Of a stretch of DNA of 64,000 nt, positions 51,807 to 61,500 are shown in pieces. The notes under the pieces are model-generated. The model ran no database searches, was not told the origin of the DNA, and saw only the letters and a list, made by a program, of their open reading frames with translations. Both the position numbers and the translations under genes were made by a program. The stretch lies in NCBI GenBank assembly GCA_964392915.1, contig CAYMRS010000004.1:1-64000 (forward strand). The letters run 5' to 3'. This stretch comes from JAAYUK01 sp964392915. Lineage in GTDB: Bacteria; Nitrospirota; Thermodesulfovibrionia; Thermodesulfovibrionales; Dissulfurispiraceae. The first letter of the stretch is position 1. Each line of letters begins with the position of its first letter.

Positions 51807-54332
51807 ATGAGCGAAATGGAAAAACCGGACAACGGGAGCGTAATCGAGCATGAGGCAACGGAGATTCCTTCGTCCCTGCCGGTGCTGCCGGTGCGGGATA
51901 TCGTTGTTTTTCCGTACATGATTATTCCGCTGTTTGTGGGGCGGGAACTGTCTATTAAAGCAATAGATCACGCCTTGAACACCAATAGGCTCATTATGCT
52001 CCTGAGCCAGAAAGATATCAACGTCGAGAACCCGGAGCCCGGCGATCTTTACACCTTCGGCACTATCTGCATGATCATGCGGATGCTGAAGCTGCCGGAC
52101 GGCAGAGTGAAGATTCTGGTGCAGGGCCTCACCAAGGCGCGCGTCACCGCCATCAACAAGAGCGAAGCATTTTTTGTCGGCGATATCGAGAAACTGCCTG
52201 ATGAGAAACCGGTGGACATGACCATCGAGAATGAAGCGCTGCTCCGCAACGTGAAAGAACAGCTCGACAAGGTTATTTCGCTCGGAAAGTCGGTTCTGCC
52301 CGACGTTATGGTGGTTATCGAAAATCTGGAGGACGCGGGACGGCTCGCGGATCTCACCGCCTCCAATCTTGCGCTGAAGACGGACGCCGCGCAGGAGATT
52401 CTCGAAATGAGCGATCCGATCGGGCGGCTGAAAAGAGTCGGCGAGATACTAACCCGGGAGATTCAGCTGCTCACCATACAGCAGAAAATTCAGACCGAAG
52501 CGCGGGGAGAAATCGACAAAACGCAGCGGGAGTATTTCCTCCGCGAGCAGCTGAAGGCAATCCAGCGGGAGCTGGGCGATATCGATGAACGTGCCGAAGA
52601 GGTGCGCGAGTTCAAAAAGAAGATTGAAGAAGCGAAGATGCCCGAAAAGGTGCTGAAGGAGGCGGAAAAACAGCTCCGCCGTATCGAGAAGATGCATCCG
52701 GACAGCGCCGAAGCCGGCACGATTCGCACCTATCTGGAGTGGCTGACCGAGATTCCGTGGGCAAAGAGCACGAAGGATCAGATAGATATCAAGACCGCGC
52801 AGAAAATCCTGAACGCGGATCACTATAACCTCGAAAAGGTGAAAGAGCGCATCCTTGAGTACCTCGCGGTGCGCAAGCTGAAAGAAAAGATGAAGGGGCC
52901 CATCCTCTGTTTTATCGGCCCTCCGGGAGTCGGCAAAACATCGCTTGGCCGATCCATAGCAAAGGCGCTGGGCCGGGAATTCACTCGCCTGTCGCTGGGC
53001 GGTGTGCGCGATGAGGCTGAGATCCGGGGGCATCGCCGCACCTACGTCGGCGCCCTGCCCGGCCGCATCATGCAGAGCATCAAGCAGGCTGGTACGAATA
53101 ATCCGGTCATGGTGCTTGACGAGATAGACAAGATCGGCTCCGACTTCCGGGGTGACCCGTCGTCGGCGCTGCTTGAGGTGCTTGACCCGGAACAGAACAG
53201 CACATTTTCGGACCACTATCTTGCCGTGCCGTTCGATCTTTCCGGTGTCATGTTCGTCACGACCGGCAACAGGGTGGATACCATTCCGGGACCGCTGCGC
53301 GACCGTATGGAGATTATCTATCTTTCCGGGTACACGGATGAGGAGAAGCTGGAGATTGCAAAGAAGTATCTTGTTCCCAAACAGATGGACGAGAACGGTG
53401 TCACATCAAAGATGCTGAAGCTGGAGGATTCGGCTATCCGTCAGGTGATTTCGCACTATACGAGAGAAGCAGGTGTCCGCAGCCTCGAACGCGAGATTGC
53501 GAACCTCTGCAGGAAGGTTGCGAAGCAGGTTGCCGAAGGCAAGGTTGATGCCGTAACCATGGAAGCTGAATCCGTGCATAAATATCTCGGCGTGCCAAAG
53601 TTTCTGCCGGAAGAGGAGATGAAGAAGAATGAAGTGGGTGTAGCGACCGGCCTTGCGTGGACCGAGGCGGGCGGCGACATCATCTTCATCGAAGCGACCG
53701 TCATGAAGGGCAAGGGAATCCTCACGCTGACCGGCCAGCTGGGCGACGTCATGAAGGAGTCCGCTCAGGCCGCGCTCAGCTATATTCGTTCGCGGGGCAA
53801 GGAGCTCGGCATCAGCGAAGATACCTTTTCAACGGTTGACCTGCACATTCATGTTCCCGCCGGAGCAATTCCGAAGGACGGTCCGTCCGCCGGCATCACG
53901 ATGGCAACGGCAATCGCATCCGCACTGACCGGCAGGGCGGTGCGTCGCGATGTTGCGATGACCGGCGAGGTAACGCTTCGCGGAAGAGTGCTCCCGATTG
54001 GCGGTCTCAAGGAGAAGACCCTCGCCGCAAAGCGCGTGGGTGTCAGCACGGTGATTGTGCCGCACCGGAACAAGAAAGATGTTGATGATTTGCCGAAGTA
54101 TGTAAAACGGGGCATGCGTTTTGTCATGGCGGAAACGATGGATGATGTGCTGAAGACCGCCTTTGGCCCGGCGGCGCGGACATCCGGCGCGGAGTCTCCC
54201 GCAAAGCCCGCCGTGAAAAACAAGACAGCCCGTCCGCTCACGGCGACAGAGCCGGCACAGAAAGGGTCCGGACATGCAGCTGCGCCGAGTCGGCGAACTG
54301 GCGCTTCTCAGGGCCGTAAGAAAAAGGTTTAG
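51807..54332 (+). CDS. lon: ATP-dependent protease La (Lon)
   Basis: The 841-residue enzyme has an N-terminal LON substrate-binding domain (LPVLPVRDIVVFPYMIIPLFVGRE), a AAA+ module with Walker A GPPGVGKTSLGRSIA, and a C-terminal protease domain. The Ser-Lys dyad lies in PKDGPSAGITMATA and LKEKTLAAKR. A 55-residue Ala/Pro/Lys-rich tail follows. Lon degrades misfolded proteins and antitoxins. Its 3' end overlaps thiL by 59 nt in a different frame. Confidence 0.97.
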   Translation: MSEMEKPDNGSVIEHEATEIPSSLPVLPVRDIVVFPYMIIPLFVGRELSIKAIDHALNTNRLIMLLSQKDINVENPEPGDLYTFGTICMIMRMLKLPDGRVKILVQGLTKARVTAINKSEAFFVGDIEKLPDEKPVDMTIENEALLRNVKEQLDKVISLGKSVLPDVMVVIENLEDAGRLADLTASNLALKTDAAQEILEMSDPIGRLKRVGEILTREIQLLTIQQKIQTEARGEIDKTQREYFLREQLKAIQRELGDIDERAEEVREFKKKIEEAKMPEKVLKEAEKQLRRIEKMHPDSAEAGTIRTYLEWLTEIPWAKSTKDQIDIKTAQKILNADHYNLEKVKERILEYLAVRKLKEKMKGPILCFIGPPGVGKTSLGRSIAKALGREFTRLSLGGVRDEAEIRGHRRTYVGALPGRIMQSIKQAGTNNPVMVLDEIDKIGSDFRGDPSSALLEVLDPEQNSTFSDHYLAVPFDLSGVMFVTTGNRVDTIPGPLRDRMEIIYLSGYTDEEKLEIAKKYLVPKQMDENGVTSKMLKLEDSAIRQVISHYTREAGVRSLEREIANLCRKVAKQVAEGKVDAVTMEAESVHKYLGVPKFLPEEEMKKNEVGVATGLAWTEAGGDIIFIEATVMKGKGILTLTGQLGDVMKESAQAALSYIRSRGKELGISEDTFSTVDLHIHVPAGAIPKDGPSAGITMATAIASALTGRAVRRDVAMTGEVTLRGRVLPIGGLKEKTLAAKRVGVSTVIVPHRNKKDVDDLPKYVKRGMRFVMAETMDDVLKTAFGPAARTSGAESPAKPAVKNKTARPLTATEPAQKGSGHAAAPSRRTGASQGRKKKV

Positions 54333-55347
54333 TGCGGCAGCGCATAGTCACCCTTCGGTGCTGGTGCCGATCGGTGACGATGCCGCCGTATTTGCCCCTG
54401 AGGCGGGTCGCCTTGTGGTCACGACCGATCTCATGGCCGAAGGCGTTCATTTTGATCTTTCCTATACTTCGCCGTATGCCCTCGGTTTCAAACTTGTTTC
54501 GGTCAATGTGAGCGATATCATGGCAATGGGTGTCCGCGCCCGCTATCTTTTTCTGAACGTCGGCATGAAGCATGATTCAGACGAGGCTTTTTTCGAAGAA
54601 TTCTATGACGGCATTTCCGCTGCGTGCGATTTCTATCGGATTGCCCTTCTCGGCGGCGACATGTCCGGTGTCCGCACTGATTTGTTCCTCTCGGCAACGG
54701 TTATCGGTGAAGGAGAACGCTTTGTTACCCGTCGCGGTGCGAAGCCCGGCGACCACATCTATGTGACCGGCACGCTTGGTGATTCAGCCTGCGGGCTCGC
54801 CTTGCTGAAGCGTCTGTCCTCTGAAGGGCGTGAGCAGGTGCGCAGGGGAATCGCGGCACTGCCCGCTGCGGAGCGCGCGCCCTTGCTGGTGAACGACCGG
54901 AGCATCGCGTGGGAAACGGCTGAGCCGCTGCTCAGGCGGCATCTTCTGCCGGAGGCGCGGCCGTCGGAAATGATAGCTCCCTATGCCACAGCACTGATCG
55001 ATGTGAGCGACGGCCTCACTCTTGACCTCTGCCGTCTGTGCGATGAGAGCGGGGTGGGCGCAACGGTCTCTCTGGAGCGCCTGCCGCGGTCAGCGGCGCT
55101 GGGGCAGGCAAGCGCGCTTCTCGGCCTTGATGCAGATGTCCTCGCAACCTCCGGCGGCGAGGATTATGAACTTTTGTTTACCGCGCCGGTTTTGCCGGAT
55201 GCGGTGCTTGCCGGGACCGGGGGAGTTCCGATAACCTGCATTGGAGAGATTACGCCGCATGAACGAATACTCGTCGCCTCTGACGGCACGCGCAGCGTGC
55301 TTCAGCCGAAAGGGTATGAGCATTTTGGATCTGACAGCAATCAGTGA
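54274..55347 (+). CDS. thiL: Thiamine-monophosphate kinase
   Basis: The 357-residue protein begins MQLRRVGELALLRAVRKRF inside the end of lon. This start is needed because the N-terminal helix is conserved in ThiL. VPIGDDAAVFAPEAGRLVVTTDLMAEGVHF contains the metal- and substrate-binding Asp residues, and ALIDVSDGLTLDL and SGGEDYELLFT follow. It phosphorylates thiamine phosphate to the diphosphate. The 59-nt overlap with lon is unusually long. Confidence 0.93.
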   Translation: MQLRRVGELALLRAVRKRFSAAAHSHPSVLVPIGDDAAVFAPEAGRLVVTTDLMAEGVHFDLSYTSPYALGFKLVSVNVSDIMAMGVRARYLFLNVGMKHDSDEAFFEEFYDGISAACDFYRIALLGGDMSGVRTDLFLSATVIGEGERFVTRRGAKPGDHIYVTGTLGDSACGLALLKRLSSEGREQVRRGIAALPAAERAPLLVNDRSIAWETAEPLLRRHLLPEARPSEMIAPYATALIDVSDGLTLDLCRLCDESGVGATVSLERLPRSAALGQASALLGLDADVLATSGGEDYELLFTAPVLPDAVLAGTGGVPITCIGEITPHERILVASDGTRSVLQPKGYEHFGSDSNQ

Positions 55348-55381
55348 GCTGTCAATCGCATGAAAGAAAAGAGATAGACAG

Positions 55382-56845
55382 ATGACGACTGTTTCCCTTG
55401 TAACGCTCGGATGTCCAAAGAATGTGACAGATTCCCGCCATCTTGCCGAACAGCTTGCCGCGAAAGGTCTTGTTGTTATTGATGATGCGGGGGCGGCTGA
55501 TGCCATTCTGGTGAACACCTGCGGATTTATCAAGGATGCGAAGGAAGAGTCGATAGAGGAGATTCTGCAGCTCGCTCAGGCCAAAAAGCCGGAGCAGAAA
55601 CTGGTTGTGTTCGGCTGTCTGATGCAGCGCTACCGGAAAGAGCTTGAATCGGAGATGCCGGAGATAGATGCCATCTTTGGCGTCGGCGAGGGTGAGAAGA
55701 TTGCCGGATTCTGCGCATCGCTGAAGAAAGACGGGGAGACCGCGACCGCGCAGGATGCCGCGCAGCTTTACAGCCGGCTGCAGGAGACGGCGCTCTGGCA
55801 GCCTTCGTACACGTATCTGAAAATCTCCGACGGCTGCAATAAACGCTGCACATTCTGCGTGATACCATCGATTCGGGGACGTTTTCGCAGTCTGCCGGGC
55901 GAACCGATTATCCAGGAGGCGAAGGCTTTCGTAGAACGCGGCGCGCGGGAACTTGTCCTTGTCGCTCAGGATATCTCCAGCTACGGCCGCGAGTGGGAGG
56001 GATGTTCTCTTCCTTCGCTGCTGAAAGATCTGGCCGCCATCCCGGGAGAATTCCGCGTTCGCCTGCTTTATCTGTATCCGACCGAGATATCGGAAGAGCT
56101 GCTGGAGCTTGTCGCATCTGAAGAGAAGATACTCAACTATCTCGACATCCCGCTTCAGCATTCCGAAGATCGCATTCTTCGCATGATGGGCCGTCGCGGA
56201 ACGCGCAAGGAGTATCTGAAGCTGATCCGCACAATCCGCCGCGCAATCCCCGGCGTGACGCTCCGCACGAGTATCATTGCCGGATTCCCGGGGGAAACCG
56301 AAGCCGATTTTCATGGCCTTGTCGATCTTATCGAAGAGGTGCGCTTCGACCGCCTCGGGGTCTTCAAGTATTCGCGCGAGGAAGGCACGCCGGCCGCAAA
56401 ACTGCCGGGGCAGGTGACGGCAAAGGTCAAGGAACGCCGGTTCGATGAAATCATGAAACGGCAGGCATTTATCTCCCTTGAGAAGAATCGCGATCTTGTC
56501 GGCAAGGCATTGCGAGCCGTTGTTGATGAAACCGACGATGATATGATACTGGCGCGTCTCGATTCCCAGGCGCCGGAAATTGACGGGGTGGTCATTATTG
56601 AAAAAGCGGGGGTCAGAAGTCAGAAGGCAGAAGTCAGTAAAAGAAAGAGCGAAGATCAAACAAAGTATGCGGACATGAAAGTGGGAGTGCCGGAGGGAAA
56701 AACAGGCAGGAAATCAGGTTTGCCTTTAGCGCTTCCGAGATTTGGGGCTGCCGGACTGAAACAGGGAAGCGTGATCGAAGTAGAGATAACCGCGGCCTAT
56801 GATTACGACCTCAAGGGCACGCTTACCCGCGTCGTGGAGGTCTGA
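55382..56845 (+). CDS. rimO: Ribosomal protein S12 methylthiotransferase with an internal insertion
   Basis: The 487-residue protein has the UPF0004 domain (VTLGCPKNVTDSRHL), the radical-SAM motif CNKRCTFCVIP, and a C-terminal TRAM domain ending EITAAYDYDLKGTLTRVVEV. RimO methylthiolates an Asp of S12. It is about 40 residues longer than usual because an insertion splits the TRAM region (residues about 410-452, GVRSQKAEVSKRKSEDQ...GLPLALPRF). The DNA at 56612-56637 is a GTCAGAAG-type tandem repeat, so a repeat seems to have inserted in frame. Confidence 0.93.
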   Translation: MTTVSLVTLGCPKNVTDSRHLAEQLAAKGLVVIDDAGAADAILVNTCGFIKDAKEESIEEILQLAQAKKPEQKLVVFGCLMQRYRKELESEMPEIDAIFGVGEGEKIAGFCASLKKDGETATAQDAAQLYSRLQETALWQPSYTYLKISDGCNKRCTFCVIPSIRGRFRSLPGEPIIQEAKAFVERGARELVLVAQDISSYGREWEGCSLPSLLKDLAAIPGEFRVRLLYLYPTEISEELLELVASEEKILNYLDIPLQHSEDRILRMMGRRGTRKEYLKLIRTIRRAIPGVTLRTSIIAGFPGETEADFHGLVDLIEEVRFDRLGVFKYSREEGTPAAKLPGQVTAKVKERRFDEIMKRQAFISLEKNRDLVGKALRAVVDETDDDMILARLDSQAPEIDGVVIIEKAGVRSQKAEVSKRKSEDQTKYADMKVGVPEGKTGRKSGLPLALPRFGAAGLKQGSVIEVEITAAYDYDLKGTLTRVVEV

Positions 56846-56853
56846 GCGGCGCT

Positions 56854-57723
56854 ATGTCCCGAATCCCGTACCTTCACATACTTCTCTTCTGCATAACATG
56901 CCTGACGACGCTCACTGCCGGCGCTCTGCAGAGCGGCGTGAATCTGCTGGAAAACCCTGCCGGGATTCTTGCAGGATTGCCGTTTGCCGGAACGCTCATG
57001 ACAATTCTTGTGTTTCATGAGTTCGGGCACTATTATGCCGCCCGCAGGCACAATACCCTCGCGACGTTTCCGTATTTCATCCCAGCGCCGCCCATCCCGC
57101 CGCTCGTTATCGGGACCTTCGGAGCCTTTATCAAGATGAAATCACCGATAATGACCAGAGCCGCACTTGTCGATATCGGGGCGTCAGGCCCGGTAGCAGG
57201 ATTCCTCGTTTCATTGGCCGCATGTGTCGTCGGGCTCAGCCTGTCACCCATCATCCCCCTGGAGCAGACAGAAGGAATGTTATCGCTCGGCGAGTCTCTT
57301 TTGTTTACCGCTCTTTCGTGGGTGGTAGTCGGGGCGCTTCCCGCCAATACCGATATTCTTCTGCATCCGGTAGCATTTGCCGGCTGGATCGGGCTCTTTA
57401 TCACCGCCATGAATCTTATGCCCATCGGTCAGCTTGACGGGGGGCATATCCTCTATGGCTTGCTCGGAAAATGGCACGAAACTATTTCAGCTGTTCTTGT
57501 CGGTGTGCTGGGCGCGCTCGGCACCGCGGCCCTTCTCTGGGATTTCGGCTGGCCGGGATGGGGCGTCTGGGCCATTCTGATGCTGATTCTCGGCATTCAT
57601 CATGCGCCGGTCATCTATTGGGAGGAGCGTCTTGATCCCGGACGCCGGCTGCTCGGCGTCGTTTCGCTCATCATCTTCATTATTACGTTCGTCCCGTTGC
57701 CGATTAAGTTTCTCTGGGAGTAG
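56854..57723 (+). CDS. Site-2 protease family (M50) membrane metalloprotease
   Basis: The 289-residue integral membrane protein has the zinc motif HEFGH (LVFHEFGHYYAARRHN, about residues 54-68) and the second conserved block NLMPIGQLDGGH (about 187-198), with the Asp that completes the site. About seven TMs are predicted. Such enzymes cleave within membranes, for example anti-sigma factors. It starts 8 nt after rimO and ends 2 nt before the methyltransferase gene, so these genes form one operon. Confidence 0.9.
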   Translation: MSRIPYLHILLFCITCLTTLTAGALQSGVNLLENPAGILAGLPFAGTLMTILVFHEFGHYYAARRHNTLATFPYFIPAPPIPPLVIGTFGAFIKMKSPIMTRAALVDIGASGPVAGFLVSLAACVVGLSLSPIIPLEQTEGMLSLGESLLFTALSWVVVGALPANTDILLHPVAFAGWIGLFITAMNLMPIGQLDGGHILYGLLGKWHETISAVLVGVLGALGTAALLWDFGWPGWGVWAILMLILGIHHAPVIYWEERLDPGRRLLGVVSLIIFIITFVPLPIKFLWE

Positions 57724-57725
57724 GA

Positions 57726-58553
57726 ATGAAGCCCGATCGCATAACGAGATCCTCACACGCGGTCATCAAGGCGGCGGTCAGAGTCCGTGAGGGGCATTCA
57801 AAGGTCAATGGAATCGAATTTTTTATTGAAGGACCCCATCTGCTTGAGTCGGCGCTTCAGGCCAAACGGTTTTCCCTGCTTCGGGTGTTCTTCACGGAGG
57901 AGTTCGCCGGCAGATCTGACGGCTGGGCGCTTTTACGGCGGACGGAAGCCCTCCTTCCCAAAGGCAGTGCCATCGGAGTATCCGATGCGGTTATGGCAAA
58001 GCTGAGCGATACGAAAACTCCGCAGGGCATCGCTGCCATCGTCTCCTGCCCGCAACCAGGACTTGCAGATCTCAGTCTGTCACCCTTGCCGCTGCTGGTG
58101 GCATGCGACCGTGTGCAGGACCCCGGCAACATGGGAACGATAATCCGTCTGGCGGACGCGTTCGGAGCCGACGGGGTTATCGTGCTTCCCGGAAGCTGCA
58201 ATCCGTTCATGCCGAAGGCGGTGCGGAGCAGCGCCGGGAGCATTATTCATCTGCCGGTGGTTTTCTCCGCACCGGAGGATTTGGCTGCATACGCGAAGCA
58301 GCGGGCTGTGGCACTTATCGGCGCGGATGCCTGGGCAGAAAAGGACTGTTTTTCCGCCGACCTGCGCCGTCCGTTGATACTGGTTCTCGGCAACGAGGCG
58401 CACGGCATCAGCCGGGAACTCGGAGCGCATATCACGGAGTCGGTCCGCGTCCCGATCGTCGGGCAGGCGGAAAGCCTCAATGTGGCGGCTTCGGCGGCGG
58501 TGCTGCTCTATGAGACGATGCGGCAAAGAGGTGAAAAAAAGCTCGCACAGTGA
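57726..58553 (+). CDS. TrmH/SpoU-family RNA 2'-O-methyltransferase
   Basis: The 275-residue protein has an N-terminal L30-like substrate-binding domain (ITRSSHAVIKAAVRVREGHSK) and the SPOUT catalytic motifs: DRVQDPGNMGTIIRLADAFGA, LILVLGNEAHGIS, and VPIVGQAESLNVAASAAVLLYE with the knot. It methylates ribose 2'-OH in rRNA or tRNA; the exact target is not predictable. It is the last housekeeping gene before the defence island, 33 nt upstream of the helicase. Confidence 0.93.
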   Translation: MKPDRITRSSHAVIKAAVRVREGHSKVNGIEFFIEGPHLLESALQAKRFSLLRVFFTEEFAGRSDGWALLRRTEALLPKGSAIGVSDAVMAKLSDTKTPQGIAAIVSCPQPGLADLSLSPLPLLVACDRVQDPGNMGTIIRLADAFGADGVIVLPGSCNPFMPKAVRSSAGSIIHLPVVFSAPEDLAAYAKQRAVALIGADAWAEKDCFSADLRRPLILVLGNEAHGISRELGAHITESVRVPIVGQAESLNVAASAAVLLYETMRQRGEKKLAQ

Positions 58554-58586
58554 TGCATGGTATGATGAGGGTGCGACGAGCTATCA

Positions 58587-61500
58587 ATGAGCAAACTTGA
58601 AGATCTGAAACCAAATGCAACAGTTCGAGGCATTTTGCCGAACAGCCTTATCACTGTAGTCAATATACAGTGGTTTGGCTCCGAAGCGCTTGAGCTCACC
58701 TATAAAGACCAGTCCGGCAGGGTTGCCAATGAATTGCTCTATCGTCACGATGAGACAAGAATTGAGGTTGCGGCAGAAGGTCGCCCCTGGAGCTTTGACG
58801 GAAGCGGCTATCTTTTCCGCCTCGTGTCAGAAGCTCATCGCATACACCTGGCCCATCTGTTCGACCCGGTGCTGGCGGTTCATACCTCCATGGTTGAACC
58901 CTTGCCTCACCAGATTTCCGCAGTATATGAGTCAATGCTGCCGCGCCAGCCTTTGCGCTTCCTCCTTGCCGATGACCCCGGCGCTGGAAAGACCATTATG
59001 GCCGGACTACTCATCAAGGAACTGATCGTGCGCGGTGATCTGCATCGCTGCCTTATTGTGTGCCCCGGAAGCCTCGCAGAACAGTGGCAGGACGAACTGT
59101 ACCGCAGGTTTCAACTGCCGTTTGATATCCTGACCAATGACAAGCTCGAAGCTGCACGAACCGGCAACTGGTTCCTCGAAAACAATCTCGTTATTGCCCG
59201 CCTTGATAAACTGAGCCGCAACGAAGATGTCCAGGCGAAGCTGACCGCTCCGGACGCGCGCTGGGACCTCATTGTCTGCGATGAGGCGCACAAGATGTCC
59301 GCTGCCTATTTCGGCGGTGAGATCAAATATACAAAGCGCCATAAGCTCGGACAGATGCTCTCGACAATTACCCGTCACTTCCTTTTACTGACCGCTACTC
59401 CGCATAACGGAAAGGAAGAAGACTTCCAGCTCTTTATGTCACTGCTCGACGGCGACCGCTTTGAGGGGAAATTCCGCGATGGGGTTCACGTTGCAGACGT
59501 TTCCGATCTCATGCGGCGCATGGTGAAGGAAAACCTGCTCAAGTTTGATGCGACCCCATTATTCCCGGAACGCCTGGCATATACCGTTTCATACAAGCTT
59601 TCTGATGCCGAGGCACGGCTGTATAAAGCAGTCACTGAATATGTCCGCGAAGAATTCAACCGGGCTGACGCGCTTCAGAACGACAAACGCGCCGGCACGG
59701 TCGGCTTTGCCCTTACCATACTTCAGCGTCGTCTGGCCTCCTCGCCCGAGGCAATCTATCAATCATTGCGTCGGCGGAAGGAACGTCTTGAAAACCGGCT
59801 GAGAGAGCTTGAACTCTTGCAGCGCGGAGCTTTGGCTCCTGCCGCCATTACACAGTACGGTCCGGTGCTTGATGCAGAAGATGTCGAGGATTTGGACGAC
59901 GCTCCTGACAATGAAGTTCAGGAGATTGAAGAGCAGATTCTTGATCAGGCGACCGCTGCAAAAACTATTGAAGAGCTCAAGGCCGAGATTGCCACGTTGA
60001 GAACCCTTGAAGCGCTTGCGCTTGCTGTACGTCGAAGCGGCGAGGACAAGAAGTGGCGGGAACTCGCAAATCTTCTGTCAGAGATATTCACCACCTCAGC
60101 AATTGTGGACCAGATAGCGGAAGATCCCGCACCTTACGGCGATGATCTATCTGCATGCATGAAGCCGTCGCCAAGTCAGAAGCTTGTAATTTTTACCGAG
60201 CATCGGGATACGCTCTCATATCTTGAACAAAGAATCAGTACTCTATTGGGAAAAAAGGAAGCCGTTGTCTGCATCCATGGCGGTATTGGACGTGAAGACC
60301 GCATGAAAACGCAGGAGGCCTTCAAGCACGATCCCGAAGTGAAAGTATTGCTTGCAACAGATGCAGCAGGTGAAGGCATCAACCTGCAACGCGCTCATCT
60401 TATGGTCAATTACGACCTCCCCTGGAATCCTAATAGAATCGAACAGCGCTTCGGGCGAATTCACCGTATCGGCCAGACTGAAGTATGCCATCTCTGGAAT
60501 CTGGTGGCTGAAGAAACCCGGGAAGGAGAGGTCTACCATGTACTTCTTGACAAACTGGAAGAAGCTCGCAAAGCTTTGGGGGGACAGGTCTTCGACATAC
60601 TCGGAAAGATGATTTTCGATGGCCAGCCGCTCCGCGAACTCCTTGTTGAAGCTGTTCGTTATGGAGAACAGCCGGAAGTTCGCGCACGGTTAACCCGGGT
60701 GGTAGCAAGTGCTTTCGATCAGTGCCGCCTGCGTGACTTGATAGAAGAGCGCGCCCTTGCGCACGACGCCATGGATGCAAGTCGCGTCTATCGCATCCGG
60801 GAGGAGATGGAACGCGCTGAAGCGCGCCGCCTGCAGCCGCACTATATTGAATCGTTCTTTCTGGAGGCGTTCAAACTGCTCGGAGGCAGCGTTCGTCAAC
60901 GTGAGGCACGCAGATTTGAGATTACCCATGTTCCTGCACCGGTAAGAAACCGCGACCGGTTAATCGGTATCGGAGAGCCGATTATGGCGCGTTATGAGCG
61001 CATTGTCTTTGAAAAAACGTTGATTAACCCGCCGGGACAGGCGCTTGCGGCTTTTGTCTGTCCTGGTCACCCGTTGCTCGACGCAACAATAGACCTTATC
61101 ATTGAACGCCACCGCGATTTGCTGCGCCGGGGTGCCGTATTGGTCGATGAGCGAGACCTGGGCGTTGAGCCCCGCATGCTTTTCTATCTTGAGCACGAGA
61201 TTCGCGATGCAAGCATAACCCGCGCCGGAGATCGACGCGTTGTATCAAAGCGCATGCTCTATATAGAGATGGATGCAGCGGGAAGCATACATCATATGCA
61301 CTACGCGCCTTACCTTGATTTCCGCCCCTTGCACGAGGGCGAGCCGGACGTCCCGGCCATTCTTGGAAGAGCTGAATGTGCATGGATCGACCGGGAGCTG
61401 GAACATAAAGCCCAGTCGTATGCGATAGCCCATGTTGTTCCTGAACATCTTGCCGAGGTGCGTTCTGGAAAGCTTGAACTCATAGCGAAAACTGAAGCTG

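Noticed and set aside
55352..56659. A 435-codon minus-strand ORF opposite rimO
   Set aside because: The plus strand encodes a clear RimO with radical-SAM motif; the antisense frame has no family features.
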